NCBI RefSeq assembly: GCF_003255815.1
Contig: NC_037668.1
Span: forward strand, 82,781,915-82,845,914
Direction: 5' to 3'
Source: Theropithecus gelada
Lineage: Eukaryota > Chordata > Mammalia > Primates > Cercopithecidae
Length of the DNA stretch: 64,000 bases
Positions 24,395 through 34,910 of this stretch are shown here, one piece after another; the stretch's first letter is position 1, and every line of letters starts with the position of its first letter. Under the pieces are notes generated by a model that worked only from the letters and a program-made list of their open reading frames with translations, made no database searches and was not told where the DNA came from. A program made the translations under genes and the position numbers.

Positions 24395-24703
24395 GGCCGG
24401 GCGCGGTGGCTCAAGCCTGTAATCCCAGCACTTTGGGAGGCCGAGACGGGCGGATCACGAGGTCAGGAGATCGAGACCATCCTGGCGAACACGGTGAAAC
24501 CCCGTCTCTACTAAAAAATACAAAAAACTAGCCGGGCGAGGTGGCGGGCGCCTGTAGTCCCAGCTACTCGGGAGGCTGAGGCAGGAGAATGGCGTAAACC
24601 CGGGGGGCGGAGCTTGCAGTGAGCTGAGATCCGGCCACTGCACTCCAGCCCGGGCGACAGAGCCAGACTCTGTCTCAAAAAAAAAAAAAAAAAAAAAAGA
24701 AAA
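24395..24703 (+). repeat. AluYR-type, full length
   Basis: Carries 'ggctcaagcctg' and 'gagctgagatccggcc', markers of the Old World monkey AluYR group. It is flanked by the perfect 13-base duplication GAAAAAAAGGCCT (24382-24394 and 24704-24716). Few changes suggest a young insertion. Located in DHCR24 intron 2. Confidence 0.93.
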
Positions 24704-25291
24704 GAAAAAAAGGCCTAAGTCAATGACTTAAACTTTAAACTTAAAAAACCAGAAAAAGAGTAAAATTAAACCCAGTGTAAGAAAAGAAAGGAAATAATAA
24801 AGACCAGAGCAGAAATCAATGAAATTGAAAACAAAACACACACACACAAAGGGAAAAATCAATGATATCAAAGCTAGTTTTTGAGAAGATCAATAAAATT
24901 CAATAGCCTTTAGCCAGACTGTTTAGGAAGAAAAGAGAACGGAAACAAAATACCAGTATCAAGAATGAAAGACTTGACATATTGCTACATATGTCTATAG
25001 GAAGTATTGTGAACTTTATGTCAATAAATTATACAACTTAGTGAAATGGACAAATATCTTTGAGACATAAACTACCAAAGCTAACCCAAGAAGAAATAAA
25101 TAAACTGAAGAGCCCAATATCTATTAAAGAAATTGAATTTGTACTTAAAAACTTGCTCACAAAGAAACCTCCAGGTCCAGAGAGCTTCACTTTAAGGTTT
25201 CTATAAAAATTCTAGAAGAAAATATAGAAGAAAGACTTTCTGACATTGGATAGGCAAAGATTTCTAAATAAGACATCAAAAACACAAAGCA

Positions 25292-25580
25292 GGGCAGGCA
25301 CGGTAGCTCATACCTGTAATCCCAGCACTTTGGGAGGCCAAGGTAGGTGGATCATTTGAGGCCAGGAGTTCGAAACCAGCCTGACCAATGTGGTGAGACC
25401 CCCTCTCTATTAAAAATACAAAAATTAGCCAGGTGTGGTGGTGCGCACCTGTAATTGCAGCTACTTGGGAGGCTGAGGCACAAGAATTGCTTGAAACCGG
25501 GAGGTAGAGGTTGCCAAGAGCTAAGATAGTACCACTGCACTCCAGCCAGGGCCACAGAGCAAAACTCTGTCTCAAAAAAC
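25292..25580 (+). repeat. Alu, full length
   Basis: Complete dimer with a mixed A/C tail, inside the old L1. Confidence 0.91.
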
Positions 25581-25674
25581 AAAAATATAAACAGACAAAT
25601 GACAAACAAACAAAACTCCCACAATGCATAAAAGAAGAAATTAACAAATTGGGAAAAATTAAAACTTCTGATTT

Positions 25675-25975
25675 GGCCAGGCGTGGTAGATCACACCTAT
25701 AATCCTAGCACTTTGGGAGGTCAAGGCAGGCAGATCACCTGAGGTCAGGAGTTCGAGACCAGCCTGGCCAACATGGTGAAACCCCGTCTCTACTACTAAA
25801 ACTACAAAAAATTAGCTGGGCATGGTAGCACATGCCTGTAATCCCAGCTACCCAGGAGGCTGAGGCAGGAGAATTACTGGAACCTGGGAGGTGGAGGCTG
25901 CAGTGAACCGAGATCGCGCCACTGCACTCCAGCCAGGGCGATGGAGTGAAACTCTGTCTCAAAAGAAAAAATAAA
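25675..25975 (+). repeat. Alu (S-like), full length
   Basis: Head 'ggccaggcgtggtagatc'. The tail runs into a tandemly repeated stretch (25965-26032) that includes a copy of the target word 'cttctg(a/g)ttt'. Confidence 0.91.
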
Positions 25976-26089
25976 TAAAGCTTCTGGTTTTTTAAAAAGA
26001 AAAAATAAATAAAGCTTCTGGTTTTTAAAAAGAGAAGCTGTAGACTGCGAGAAAATATCTGCAAATCATGAATCTAATAAAGAGTGTTG

Positions 26090-26979
26090 TTTCAAGGTCT
26101 AATATCCAGCATCGATAAGGAACTGTTTCATCCCCATTAAAAGGAACTGTTTCATCCCCATTAAAAACAAAGGACATGAACAGACACTTTTCAAAAGACA
26201 AGCATGTGGCCAAGAAGCATATGAAAAAAACCTCAACATTACTGATAATTAAAGAAATGCAAATTAAAACCACAATGAAATACCATCTCACACAGTCAGA
26301 ATAGCTATTATTAAAAAGTCAAAAAATAACAGACGCTGGAGAAGTTGCAGAGAAAAAGCAACATTTATACACTGTTGGTGGGCGTGTAAATTAGTTCAAC
26401 CATGTGGAAGACAGTGTGGTGATTCCTTAAAGACCAAAAAACCAAAGTAGCATTCAACCCAGCAATCTCATTACTGAGTATATACCCAAAGGAATATAAA
26501 CCATTCTATCATAAAGACACATGCATATGTATGTTTACTGCAGCACAATTCACAATAGCAAAGACATGGAATCAACTTAAATGCCCATCAGTGATAGACT
26601 GGATAAAGAAAATGTGGTATGTATACCATGGAATACTATGCAGCCATGCTCCTTTGCAAGAACATGGATGGAGCTAGAAGCCATTATCCTTAGCAAACTA
26701 ACGCAGGAACAGGAAACCAAATACCGCATGTTCTCACTTATATGTGGGAGCTAAATGATGAGAACACATGGACACATACAGGGGAACAACAGACACTGAG
26801 GCCTATCAGAGGGTGGAGGGAGGGAGAAGGGAGAGGATCAGGAAAAATAACTAATAGGTACTAGGCTTAGTACCTGGGTGATGAAATAATCTGTACAACA
26901 AACCCCAGGACACACGTTTACCTATACAACAAACCTGCACAGGTACCACTGAACTTAAAAGTTTAAAAAAAAAAAAAAA
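26090..26979 (+). mobile_element. L1PA/L1PB-type 3' end, nested in an older L1
   Basis: Matches the primate L1 3' region: 'gacatgaacagacacttttc', 'acactgttggtgggcg', 'cccagcaatctcattact', 'gcatgttctcacttatatg', then 3' UTR and A-tail (about 15). ORF2 is decayed. A 26-base unit around 'ggaactgtttcatcccc' is present twice (about 26117-26168). The left edge is approximate. Confidence 0.85.
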
Positions 26980-27800
26980 GTTTCCTGAATATATAAGAAA
27001 ACAACCTGATTTTTTAAAAATTGGCAAAAGCTTTGATCAGGCCTCACTGAAGAAGATACACAAATAGCAAACACACACATGAAAAGATCATTAGTCACTA
27101 GGGAAATGTGCAATGAAAATCTACTACACATCTATTAGAATGGCTAAAATTAAGACTAACCATACCAAGTTTATTACAGTGTGGAACAAGAACAACACTC
27201 ACACTGCTGGTGGAAATGTAAAATGCTACAATCACTTTGGAAAAAAAATTTGGCAGTTCCTTAAAAAGTTAAATGTACACCCACCACATGATCTAGCCAT
27301 TTCACTCCTAGGTATTTGCCCAAGAGAAAGGAAGGCATATGCCCATACAAACACTGTTCACAAATGTTCCAATTTAGTTGTAATTGCCCCAAACTGGAGC
27401 CAATCAACATGTCCATCAGTAGGTGAATGGATAAACTACGATACGTCCACACAATATGTGTGGGAATATGACTCATCAGTGAAAGAGAATGTACTATTGA
27501 CACACGCTTCAATGTGGATGAATCTCCAAATAAAGATGTTGAGTGAAAGAAGCTAGACAAACAAAAAGCACCGTATGATTCCATTTATATAAACTCTAGA
27601 ATCAAACTAATTTATAGTGGCAGAAAGGTCATTGTTTGCCTAAGGCTGTGGGGGGCGGGTCGGGGAAGAGGTAGGGCTAGGGGTTAGAGGAAGGGATTAC
27701 CAAGGAGCATGAGGAAATTTTGGGGTGTGATGGGTATGTCTGTTGTCTTGATTGTGGTAATAGTGTCACCACACTTTAAATCCATCAATAAAGCTGTTAA
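26980..27800 (+). mobile_element. Old L1 3' end (continuation of the host L1)
   Basis: Decayed ORF2 C-terminus ('gatgaatggataaactac'-like words, 'cactcctaggtatttgcc') followed by an L1M 3' UTR with 'gatgggtatgtctgttg' and 'caccacactttaaa'. A frame of 147 codons (27113-27556) is a remnant of ORF2. Confidence 0.8.
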
Positions 27801-28438
27801 AAAAATGGCATAGAGAGATTAAGTAACTTGGCCAAGGTCTCACAATAATAACAAAATGCCATCAAGTAGATATACCATATTTAATGACTCCCCTATTATT
27901 GGATATTGTGTTGCTGTCAATTAGAAATAATACTGTGATATAATCGCTCTGTGTTGGGCATCTTTAATTATATTGAAGTCTATTTCCTTTTTTCCTTAAG
28001 CCAGGTTTCAAGAAGTAAAATTACTAGATGGGCCAAAGAGTATGTACATTTCAAAGGCTATTAACCAAGAGGGTCTCCAGGAAGCTTGTAACAAGACCCA
28101 CGCCTCTCAGTCACTTCTGTAGCCCATTTTTTACTACCACACCTCCTTATCAGGAAGGGGTAAGTAGATTCCTTTTTGCCTCTCATTTTTGCTCATGAAT
28201 TCCCCATTCCTGACTTCCTGTGGAAACACAAAGGGTTCCCCGGAGCTATTATGACCCATCTCTCTCCTGGTGGCTGTGAGGCTTAAGGACAGCAATGGCA
28301 CGGAGTATCTTCTATGACTGTGGGCATTGGTCCTGTCCACTCTGGGATGCCCTTGGCTACAATCATTTCCCTATGAGTCATTTGCACCAGGGGCAGAGCC
28401 CCACCTGCTCCCAGAGCCCGGAAAAGTGCTACTCTCAC

Positions 28439-28594
28439 CTGTTTCTTGGTGTCCACTTCCAGAATGTCCATCAGGTTGATCATGATGTTTTTGTGCGTCT
28501 TCTTGTACTTCCCGACACGTAGTGAGACAGTGAGCCAGCCAGGGCGCCCCGTGCACATGAAGGTCTTGCTGCCCTGCTCCTTCCATTCCCGCAC
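28439..28594 (-). CDS. DHCR24: DHCR24 exon 2 (codons 78-129)
   Basis: 52 codons, starting VREWKEQGSK and ending EVDTKKQ, phase 0 at both ends. The acceptor is ttgcag and the donor gtgagagt. This is the first part of the FAD-binding PCMH-type domain. Arg94 in TGRPGW, a position where a desmosterolosis variant is known in human, is intact. No residue differs from the human protein as I remember it. Confidence 0.96.
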
Positions 28595-28917
28595 CTGCAA
28601 CCACAGGACAGAGGGTGAGCTGGCCCCACTGGGGATCCCCCGAGCAGCCTGCAGCCCTGCTTTCATCGAAAGGGAGCTGGGAATGATGCCTCCATCAGGC
28701 ACTGGAGAAACAGAACGATGAAAAGACCTGCTGGCCCTACCCTCTGGCACCTCCCTGGCCAGCAGGGCTAACAGAAAAGCCAACATATTGCTACACCATA
28801 AGGCAGAATGATGAAAGAGCTAGAATAGAGGATCAAAGTGTTCTGAAAACATTAACTCTAGCTGGGAAGTTCAGAAAAGGTTTTGTAATGGTAATAATAG
28901 CAAGTATAAAAATGATG

Positions 28918-29113
28918 ACCATTTACGGAGTATTCCCAACACACTAGGCATCTCCTTGCACACTGTCTTGTGTAATTCTTACAACAGTCCCAGGAAGTTA
29001 GGATGACATCCTTTTTTTGAGGATGAGGAAACTCAAAAGCAAAAGAACTTGTCCAAAGTCACACAATTGGTAAATGGCAGAGCAGAGATTCATAGCCAGG
29101 ACTGTTTGACTTC
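28918..29113 (-). repeat. MIR, minus orientation
   Basis: Reads 'gaggatgaggaaactc', 'cttgtccaaagtcacacaat' and 'ggcagagcagagattcatag', the reverse of the MIR core. Confidence 0.8.
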
Positions 29114-29489
29114 AGGACAGGAAGGATAGATGGGGCTGTGGTAACAGTTCACAGGGTAATAGCTAACATGTATGGAGGCTTATCACATGCCAAGGCCTGT
29201 TTAAACATTTGTATATGTTAACTCATGCATCACTTTGAGGGGGAGAGGAGGAGCAGGGAAGGACCACCAAGCCTATAGAAGGAAGAGGTTTTACAAAACC
29301 TCTAAGGTAAGTGACCAGAGCACAAAACACAGAACAAATGGCCCATGGATGACAAGCCCACCAGAAACGCAGGATGAAGTATTTCTTTTCTGCTGAGATA
29401 GACAAGTGCAGGTAGGTGGATATTTGTGGTTTTGACCTGTGACCCTCCATTTCCTCTTCATCCACTTCAAAAATCCCCTTCATCCACTT

Positions 29490-29950
29490 CAAAAATCCAC
29501 CAAAGTGGATTTCCTTTGGTCCAAGTGAGATTGATTCTACTCCCCTGCCCCACGAGGTGGGTACGTGACTGAGGTCTGATTCTATCCTTCTGGCCAAAGA
29601 GACAGGTTAAGGGATGGGTCTATGACCCAAGTCAAGCCAATGAGACCAGTTCCAGGACAGCCACTCTCTCTTTACTGGGGTTGCTAAGCTGGTTGGATAT
29701 GAGCCAGAAACTGTTGGGGCCTCTCCAAGGAGAGAGGCTCCAGAGAATGAAGTCAACCTAGAAAAGCAGGGCCAACAGATGGCAGAGGGATGGACAGATG
29801 GAGATGGGGGACAGAGATCCTGGATCCAGCCATGCCTGATCCAGTTGTACTCCCAGACTTTTCAGGACCTGAGCCAATAAAATCCCTTTTTGCTCAAGTC
29901 AGTTTGAATTGAGTTTCTTTCACTTGCAACCAAAAGTCTGGTCAAATACT
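29490..29950 (+). repeat. Old LTR-like interspersed repeat (unassigned)
   Basis: Contains 'gtcaagccaatgagaccag' and, near the right, 'gagccaataaaatccc' with a poly(A) signal, a layout seen in old MaLR/ERVL LTRs. The family needs a repeat search. Confidence 0.4.
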
Positions 29951-31755
29951 GGTCAGGTCTCCCGGAGAAGGCTGCACTGGGGCTGGCCAGGCAAACAGCT
30001 CAACATGGGGAAGGACTATCCTTTGATCAGAGGCCAGGGAGCCAGTAGGGGGCAGGTATTAAGGAAGAGATTCCTGTGATTTGGGGGAAAAGGGATGATA
30101 GGTGGGATTCCATGACCAACCAGGTTTTGTCCCTGCCTGAATCTGCAGCCATGGAGTTTGATACAAGCCCAGAGATGGGAGCGAGTGATTAGGGGTGCTG
30201 CATTTAAGCTGGAGGCCAAAGAGAGAGCCCAGAAAAAAGGGCAACTGGGTCAGACAGCTATTACAAGCCAGGTGTGAGGCAACTAAACCAGACCTACAGG
30301 GGGGAAGGGAAAGCCTGGGAAAGAAGAAATGTCAGAGTTCAGGCTCTGAAATCAAGCTAACCCAGGTTCCAGCCCCATTTACTGACTACTCTTCCTGAGC
30401 ACATGACTCACACTCTGAAACTCAATTTTCCCTGTTTGCAAAATAGGCACAACATCTACCAGGGTTGCTGTGAGGATGGCAATGGCACATGGCAGGTCTG
30501 GGGTAGAGGCTAGTCCAGCTGGGCCCCTGTCTTTCTGCTCACAGTGAACCTTGTGGCTTAGCTGAGATTAATAAGCACTCGCTAGGCTGTATTGAGCCAG
30601 GTCCTACGGGCCACAGGCGAGTCACATAACAGTCCCTGATTTCTAGGAGCTCACAGTCTGACAGGGGAGACAAGCAGGTAAATGGAGAATTTGAACTCGA
30701 GAAAACAGCTAGGAAGCAGGGTGCAGGTGGGGAGGGAGGACAGGCAGAGGCTCTGGAGCCATGACTGCGACCAGCAAAATCCAGAGCTACAGGGCAAAGT
30801 ACTTCCAGACACTGGGTTCTCCCACCAGGCCCCAGGTCTTATGCCTCATGGGAATGTCTCTCCGCATCCATCTTCATGCTCTTGCCTACAGCACCCAGCG
30901 CGGAGCAAGCAGAATATGGAGGCTGCTACACCTACGGAAGGGTGTCAGCAGGAAACAGAAGCTCTGCAACCTGATGCCAGCAAGAGAGGAACATAAGGAG
31001 AAGCAGAGGGAGTCAAGAAACTGCCCAGGTCCCTGGATGCAGAAGAGGCTCCACTGTGAGCCACAGCAGGTCACAGGCTCCGTGGGTGCCTGAGGAACTG
31101 AGAGATGGACCGACTGCCTTTGTCAAGGAGTGAGACCTCCGTCACCAGAGGCTGTGCGGCTCTTCCCTCCCGCTTCTGGGCTGGGTTCTACCTTCTTGCT
31201 TTAGTCTTCTATCCTAAACCCAATCAAAAGCGTCTTGCTGCTACAAAATAAAGTCCAAACTCGGCCTTGGCATCAAGGCCTCCCTCCAGCCTAGCACCAA
31301 ACGGACTTTCCGACGTTCTCCCGCTTGCGCCCTGCACTTTTAGGCTTCCCAGCCTTTGCTCACACCAGTCCCTCCACCTACACACCTTCCCCCAATCATT
31401 TCCCATACTTCCCAATCTCTAGACCCAGCTCCACCTCCCGGAAGCCCTTCCTTCTCTGAAATGTTTGGGCCAGGTGAGAGTTACCTGAGTGCTGCGCACC
31501 TCCCCCTCTTTCCCTTCTTCATCTCCCTCCAGGTACCCGCATATGCCCTGCATACAGTGGGCACTTTGCCTGTTCTGCTCCCCTGACCCCATCACATTTT
31601 TGTTTCGTTTCAACCCCTCTCCAACGCCAGCTCCCCACCCCCCCGGGAAGTCCAGGCCGCCCCCGCACCGCAGCTCCCGTCACCACCTCGCGTCCCGCTA
31701 TCCCCGCGCACGCCGCCCCCAGCCCTGAGTCCCGGTCGCACCCGGCGCCGCTCAC

Positions 31756-31986
31756 CTGCTTCTGGATGTCCCGCACGCGCTGCTCGTGCAGGCGCGGCGC
31801 GCTGCTGAGCTTGAACACCACCCAGGCGCGCACGTAGTAGTAGATATCGAAGATGAGCGACAGCGGCAGGAGGAAGAGGCACACGAACACCCAGCGCTGG
31901 TGAATGAGCACGAACTCCAGCCCCTTCACGCGCACCCACAGCAGGAATAGCAGCGCGCACACGGCCAGCGACACGGCGGGCTCCAT
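31756..31986 (-). CDS. DHCR24: DHCR24 exon 1, coding part (codons 1-77)
   Basis: Starts MEPAVSLAV and ends RDIQKQ followed by the donor gtgagc (31755 downward). The N-terminus is hydrophobic from residue 5 to about 19. A second, longer hydrophobic stretch at residues 32-52 is the ER membrane anchor of the family. The FAD-binding PCMH-type domain begins near residue 58. Residue 20 reads Val (WVRVKG), where I remember Leu in human. Directly upstream, in frame, is another ATG (31987-31989), so the mRNA reads ATG ATG GAG and translation could begin one codon earlier. The lower Met is chosen because it matches the known protein start. The frame stays open far upstream with no in-frame stop, but that stretch is promoter and 5' UTR. 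Confidence 0.96.
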
Positions 31987-32080
31987 CATGCGGCGCCGCG
32001 CGGGGAGGGCTGCGGGCTCGCGCCCCCTGTCACTGCCTTCAGCTCCGCGCCTGGCCAGCTCTGCGCCAGCCGCCTGCCGC
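31987..32080 (-). other. DHCR24: DHCR24 5' UTR (approximate)
   Basis: GC-rich leader just upstream of the ATG. The 5' end is not visible in genomic sequence. About 90 bases is an inference from the usual short leader of this gene and from the position of the CCAAT boxes upstream. No TATA box is seen, so transcription probably starts at several points. Confidence 0.45.
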
Positions 32081-32112
32081 CAGGGGAGCCCGGGATCGCC
32101 CGCCGCCTCGCG

Positions 32113-32211
32113 ATTGGCTCGGGTCGCCGAGGTCCGGTGGGCCGAGACCCGGGCGGCGACCAATGGCGAGCCGCGCCGGGGATCGGACCAGGAACCCGCA
32201 GCTTTCATTGG
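32113..32211 (-). promoter_or_regulatory. DHCR24: Proximal promoter with three CCAAT/ATTGG boxes and an SRE-like site
   Basis: CCAAT boxes lie at 32113-32117 (minus strand), 32160-32164 (plus strand) and 32207-32211 (minus strand), spaced about 45 bases apart. They are the recognition core of NF-Y. Between the first two, the minus strand reads GCCCACCGG (32134-32142), which resembles a sterol regulatory element. DHCR24 is an established SREBP-2 target with two sterol elements close upstream of its start, and SREBP works with NF-Y. The CCAAT boxes are seen directly. The SRE call is inference from a loose match. Confidence 0.55.
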
Positions 32212-32616
32212 CTGCAGGAGTCGGGCCGCTCCACCCTTTTCTCCCCGCCGCCGCGCGAGGCGGGGGTGGCAGGGACTGGGTGCCGGTGGGGTCCGCAGCG
32301 GATACCGGGGGCGGGCGGCTGGCGCTCAGGGCCTCCGGCCCTCGGGGCTGCGGGCCGCCTCCTCCAAACGCGCCTTAAGCGGTTTTGCAGTGGCTTTCCG
32401 CCCGAGGGCTGGGAGGCGCCCCGGCCCTGAGTCAGTCATCCTTTGGCCGGGCAGGCGGTTCCCGGGCGCGGAGGATGGAAACCTGGCGATAACCTCAGCA
32501 GGTCGTCGTGCCACTCGGTGTGCGCAAGGCCTCCAGAGGCATCTTTTCATTTTTAGGGGTCGCTTTCCACGAATTCATTTGAGCTACACAGCAGTCCTGG
32601 GCGGTGGGGAGTGGTG

Positions 32617-34130
32617 AGCTCCATTGTATACACCTGGAAGCAGCCCAGAAAGGTGAAGACCTGTTCGTGAACTCCAGAGGCCATTGGAAGCGTGGAAGGC
32701 TATGGCTGGCACTCTTCCTCTTTTTCCAGTTGACTGAGGCAGATCGAGGCCCGGAGGAGAAAGAATGAAGGAAGGCATTTCAGCCCGAGTAAACTCTCCA
32801 GACCCTCTCTGTGCCAGGCAGTGTTGCAAGCTTCGGGTAGGGTGGTGAGCAAAGCAGATGGCCCTGCCCTCACTCAGCAACCAGTGTAGAGGAGCTGCCA
32901 CAGTTACCAGCAAAAGCTGAAATCCAGCGCCGTTTGCATTTCATATGGAATTTTAGGAAGTTTTCGAGACGTTTTAGTTTAGAAGCTAAACATGACATAC
33001 CAAGCTCTTCTCTGTCTGGCCTTGCATACCTATCCAGTTCCCTCTCCATTCATCTCTGCCCTGACATGCACTCTTAGAAGGCCCCCTGGGCCTCAGCATT
33101 CCTCATTTTTGCCCTGCTGGTCAAGCTAGTACCTCTGAATGCCCTTTCCCATCCCCTTCTCGGAGTTCACGTCACACATTCCGAAGCCAGCTCAGGGCCA
33201 CCTCTAAAACATTTATAGCACTCCCCTCCCCAACCAGGTGCTCATTAAATAGTGTGCATCCTTGTCACCGTTCTTTCATATTATTTTATAATTGTCTCTT
33301 TGTGTATCTCTCACCCCCACAGACTGAGCCTTAGGGCAAACAATGTCTTGTTCACTTTTGTCCTTCCAGCTTCCAGCACTGTGCTTTGTGCACAGTAAAC
33401 ACTCCAGCGGCTGTTGACCAATGAATGAATGAAGATCGTAGGCTCAAATATTCAAGTTATCAAAGTGCAAAGAATGAGAGGTTGTTTGCACTGGACTTCA
33501 AAAATAAATAGCCTGGACCTGTACTGTCTTACACAACAGCTATGAGCTACTGGTATGTGGCTAGTCCAAGCTGAAATGCCCTTTAAGAGTAAAACACACA
33601 CTGGATTTCAAAGACTTAGTACACAGAAAAAATGCAAAATAGTTCATTAGTAATTTTCATGTTAATGACGTGTTGAAATAACATTTTGATATACTGGGTT
33701 AAGTAAAATGTAGTATTAGAATGAATTTCACCTGTTTTATTCACTTTTTTAAGGTGTCTACTAGAAAATGTAAAATTACAGATTTGTCTTGTATTACATC
33801 TCTAGAAGCACCAACCAACAGGGGACCCTGAAGTATGAAGAGGAAAGCCGATGTGAAAAATGCCTCTCCCTGGTTCTGTCTGACTCTGTTAGAGAGGGCT
33901 TTGCTTTAGAAGCTTAACTGTTCTGATTATTTTGGGGGCATGAGGTAATCTGGAAAGTAAAGTTCAACCTAAAAATTAACTGAAGTGTTGAGTGTTGTGT
34001 AGGAGAAACAGTGGAAATTACTGGTTAAGCAGAATAGTTTTATACTTGGGTAGAGAAGGATGGAGTCCCAGAAAGTAGATAAAACTGATCTTTAGGAAAC
34101 AATTCACAAAAAAGGAAACGAATAAAGTAC
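32617..34130. other. Upstream intergenic stretch, no gene seen
   Basis: Begins just outside the CpG island. L2-like wording occurs at about 33000-33430 ('ttccctctccattcatctctg', trimmed here). No Alu and no coding sequence that I recognise. Confidence 0.6.
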
Positions 34131-34133
34131 TCA

Positions 34134-34450
34134 GGTTGGGTGTAGTGGTTCATGCCTGTAATCTCAGCACTTTGAGAGGCCAAGAGGGGCAGACTGCTTG
34201 AGCCCAGGAGTTCAAGACCAGCCTGGGCAACATAGCAAGACCCTGTCTCTCCAAAAAAAAAAAAAAAAAGAAGAAGAAACAAAAAAGAAGAAGAAGAAGC
34301 AGAAAAAAAGGCTAGGCATATGTGGCATGCACTTGTAGTCTCAGCTACTCAGGAGGTTGAGGTGGGAGGATCACTTGAGCCTGGGAGGTCAAGGCTGCAG
34401 TGAGCCATGATCACGCCACTACATACCAGTGTTAGCAACAGGCTATCTCA
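34134..34450 (+). repeat. Old Alu (J-like) with expanded A/G-rich linker
   Basis: The left arm starts 'aggttgggtgtagtgg'. The middle linker has grown into an AAG-rich tract (34249-34308). The right arm is decayed. Confidence 0.85.
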
Positions 34451-34639
34451 ACAACAACAGTAAAAAAGTGAACAAGCACTCAGAACAATTGTTTGTTCAG
34501 TGTGCATGTTTCTCATTCTCTTTTCCTGCTTACCCTCCTCATATTTCTGATTCTTCTTTTCTCGAATCTCCACAAACTCTAATCCTTTGGGTTGCTTTTA
34601 TCCAGGTAAGGAAAACAGTCACTTGAGTTGAGCCAATTA

Positions 34640-34910
34640 ATTAATTTTTTAAGTTACCATATAGTAAAACTGCTTAATCTTTGTACAGCTGATGAATGTT
34701 AGCGTGATGAGGAGTACTACCACAATGAGGATACAGTGTAGTTCCACCACCCAAAAAGCTCCCTCTGCTGCCCCTTTGTAGTCATACTCTCCCCCACCTC
34801 CTAGCCCCTGGCAATCATTGTCCTGTTCTGTCACTAAAGTTTTGTTTTTTTCCAGAAGGTCATATGAATGGAATCATATGATATATAACCTTGGACCCAC
34901 TAATTTTTGC
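34640..34910 (-). repeat. Old L1 3'-UTR-like fragment
   Basis: Wording 'cctggcaatcattgtcctg' and 'ggtcatatgaatggaatc' is the reverse strand of old L1 3' UTRs. Confidence 0.5.

Larger units (their letters stand above)
21800..26060 (+). mobile_element. Old L1 (L1M-type), 5' UTR to ORF2, fragmented by later insertions
   Basis: The 5' end reads 'acttctagccgaagtgg' and 'aacaggaaccagatttaccc', typical of old L1 5' UTRs. ORF1-like sequence follows at about 23820-24000 and ORF2-like at about 24100-26060. Later insertions split it: a partial Alu and five full Alus, one of them AluYR. The 3' part continues after a younger L1 at 26980-27800. Every frame is broken. Confidence 0.75.
20530..28438 (-). other. 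DHCR24: DHCR24 intron 2, packed with transposons
   Basis: The largest intron fully inside the window. It holds an Alu (20854-21142), an LTR (21228-21675), a long old L1 from about 21800 to 27800 interrupted by Alu copies and by a younger L1 3' end, and an AluYR (24395-24703). The part next to exon 2 (27800-28438) has no repeat that I can name. Confidence 0.85.
28595..31755 (-). other. DHCR24: DHCR24 intron 1
   Basis: Donor gtgagc next to 31756 and acceptor ttgcag next to 28594. It contains a MIR (28918-29113), an old LTR-like repeat (about 29490-29950) and, between 30000 and 31600, sequence with weak L2/MIR similarity (for example 30560-30690 and 31190-31310). No Alu is present in this intron, in contrast to the other long introns. 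No further gene is seen. Confidence 0.85.
1..31986 (-). other. DHCR24: DHCR24 gene, 5' part (exons 1-6 of an expected 9)
   Basis: Minus-strand gene for 24-dehydrocholesterol reductase, the FAD-dependent ER enzyme that reduces the delta-24 double bond of desmosterol and other sterol intermediates in the last part of cholesterol synthesis. Six exons splice into one open frame of 340 codons plus correct phases (0,0,1,0,0,0), each with GT donor and AG acceptor. From memory the human gene has nine exons over about 37 kb. About 22 kb are used from exon 1 to exon 6 here, so the last three exons and the 3' UTR should lie left of this window. I looked on the minus strand of 1-10010 for the expected exon 7 start and did not find it. 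The gene body therefore runs off the left edge. Confidence 0.95.
31620..32520. promoter_or_regulatory. DHCR24: CpG island over the DHCR24 promoter and exon 1
   Basis: A run of about 900 bases that is visibly GC-rich and full of CG dinucleotides, unlike the rest of the window. It covers exon 1, the 5' UTR and the proximal promoter and contains no interspersed repeat. This is the pattern of a broadly expressed gene promoter. Confidence 0.85.

Noticed and set aside
26117..26168. CRISPR-like direct repeats
   Set aside because: Only two adjacent units within an L1; a vertebrate genome is not expected to carry CRISPR arrays.
27113..27556. 147-codon plus-strand frame
   Set aside because: Remnant of L1 ORF2 without the reverse transcriptase core; not a host gene.
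31987..32208. In-frame N-terminal extension of DHCR24 beginning MKAAG
   Set aside because: The frame is open, but it runs through the CCAAT boxes and likely promoter, and the known protein begins at MEPAV.
31904..32617. 237-codon plus-strand frame across the CpG island
   Set aside because: High GC removes stop codons by chance. It is antisense to exon 1, rich in Arg/Ala/Gly with no domain, and shows no splice or poly(A) signs.
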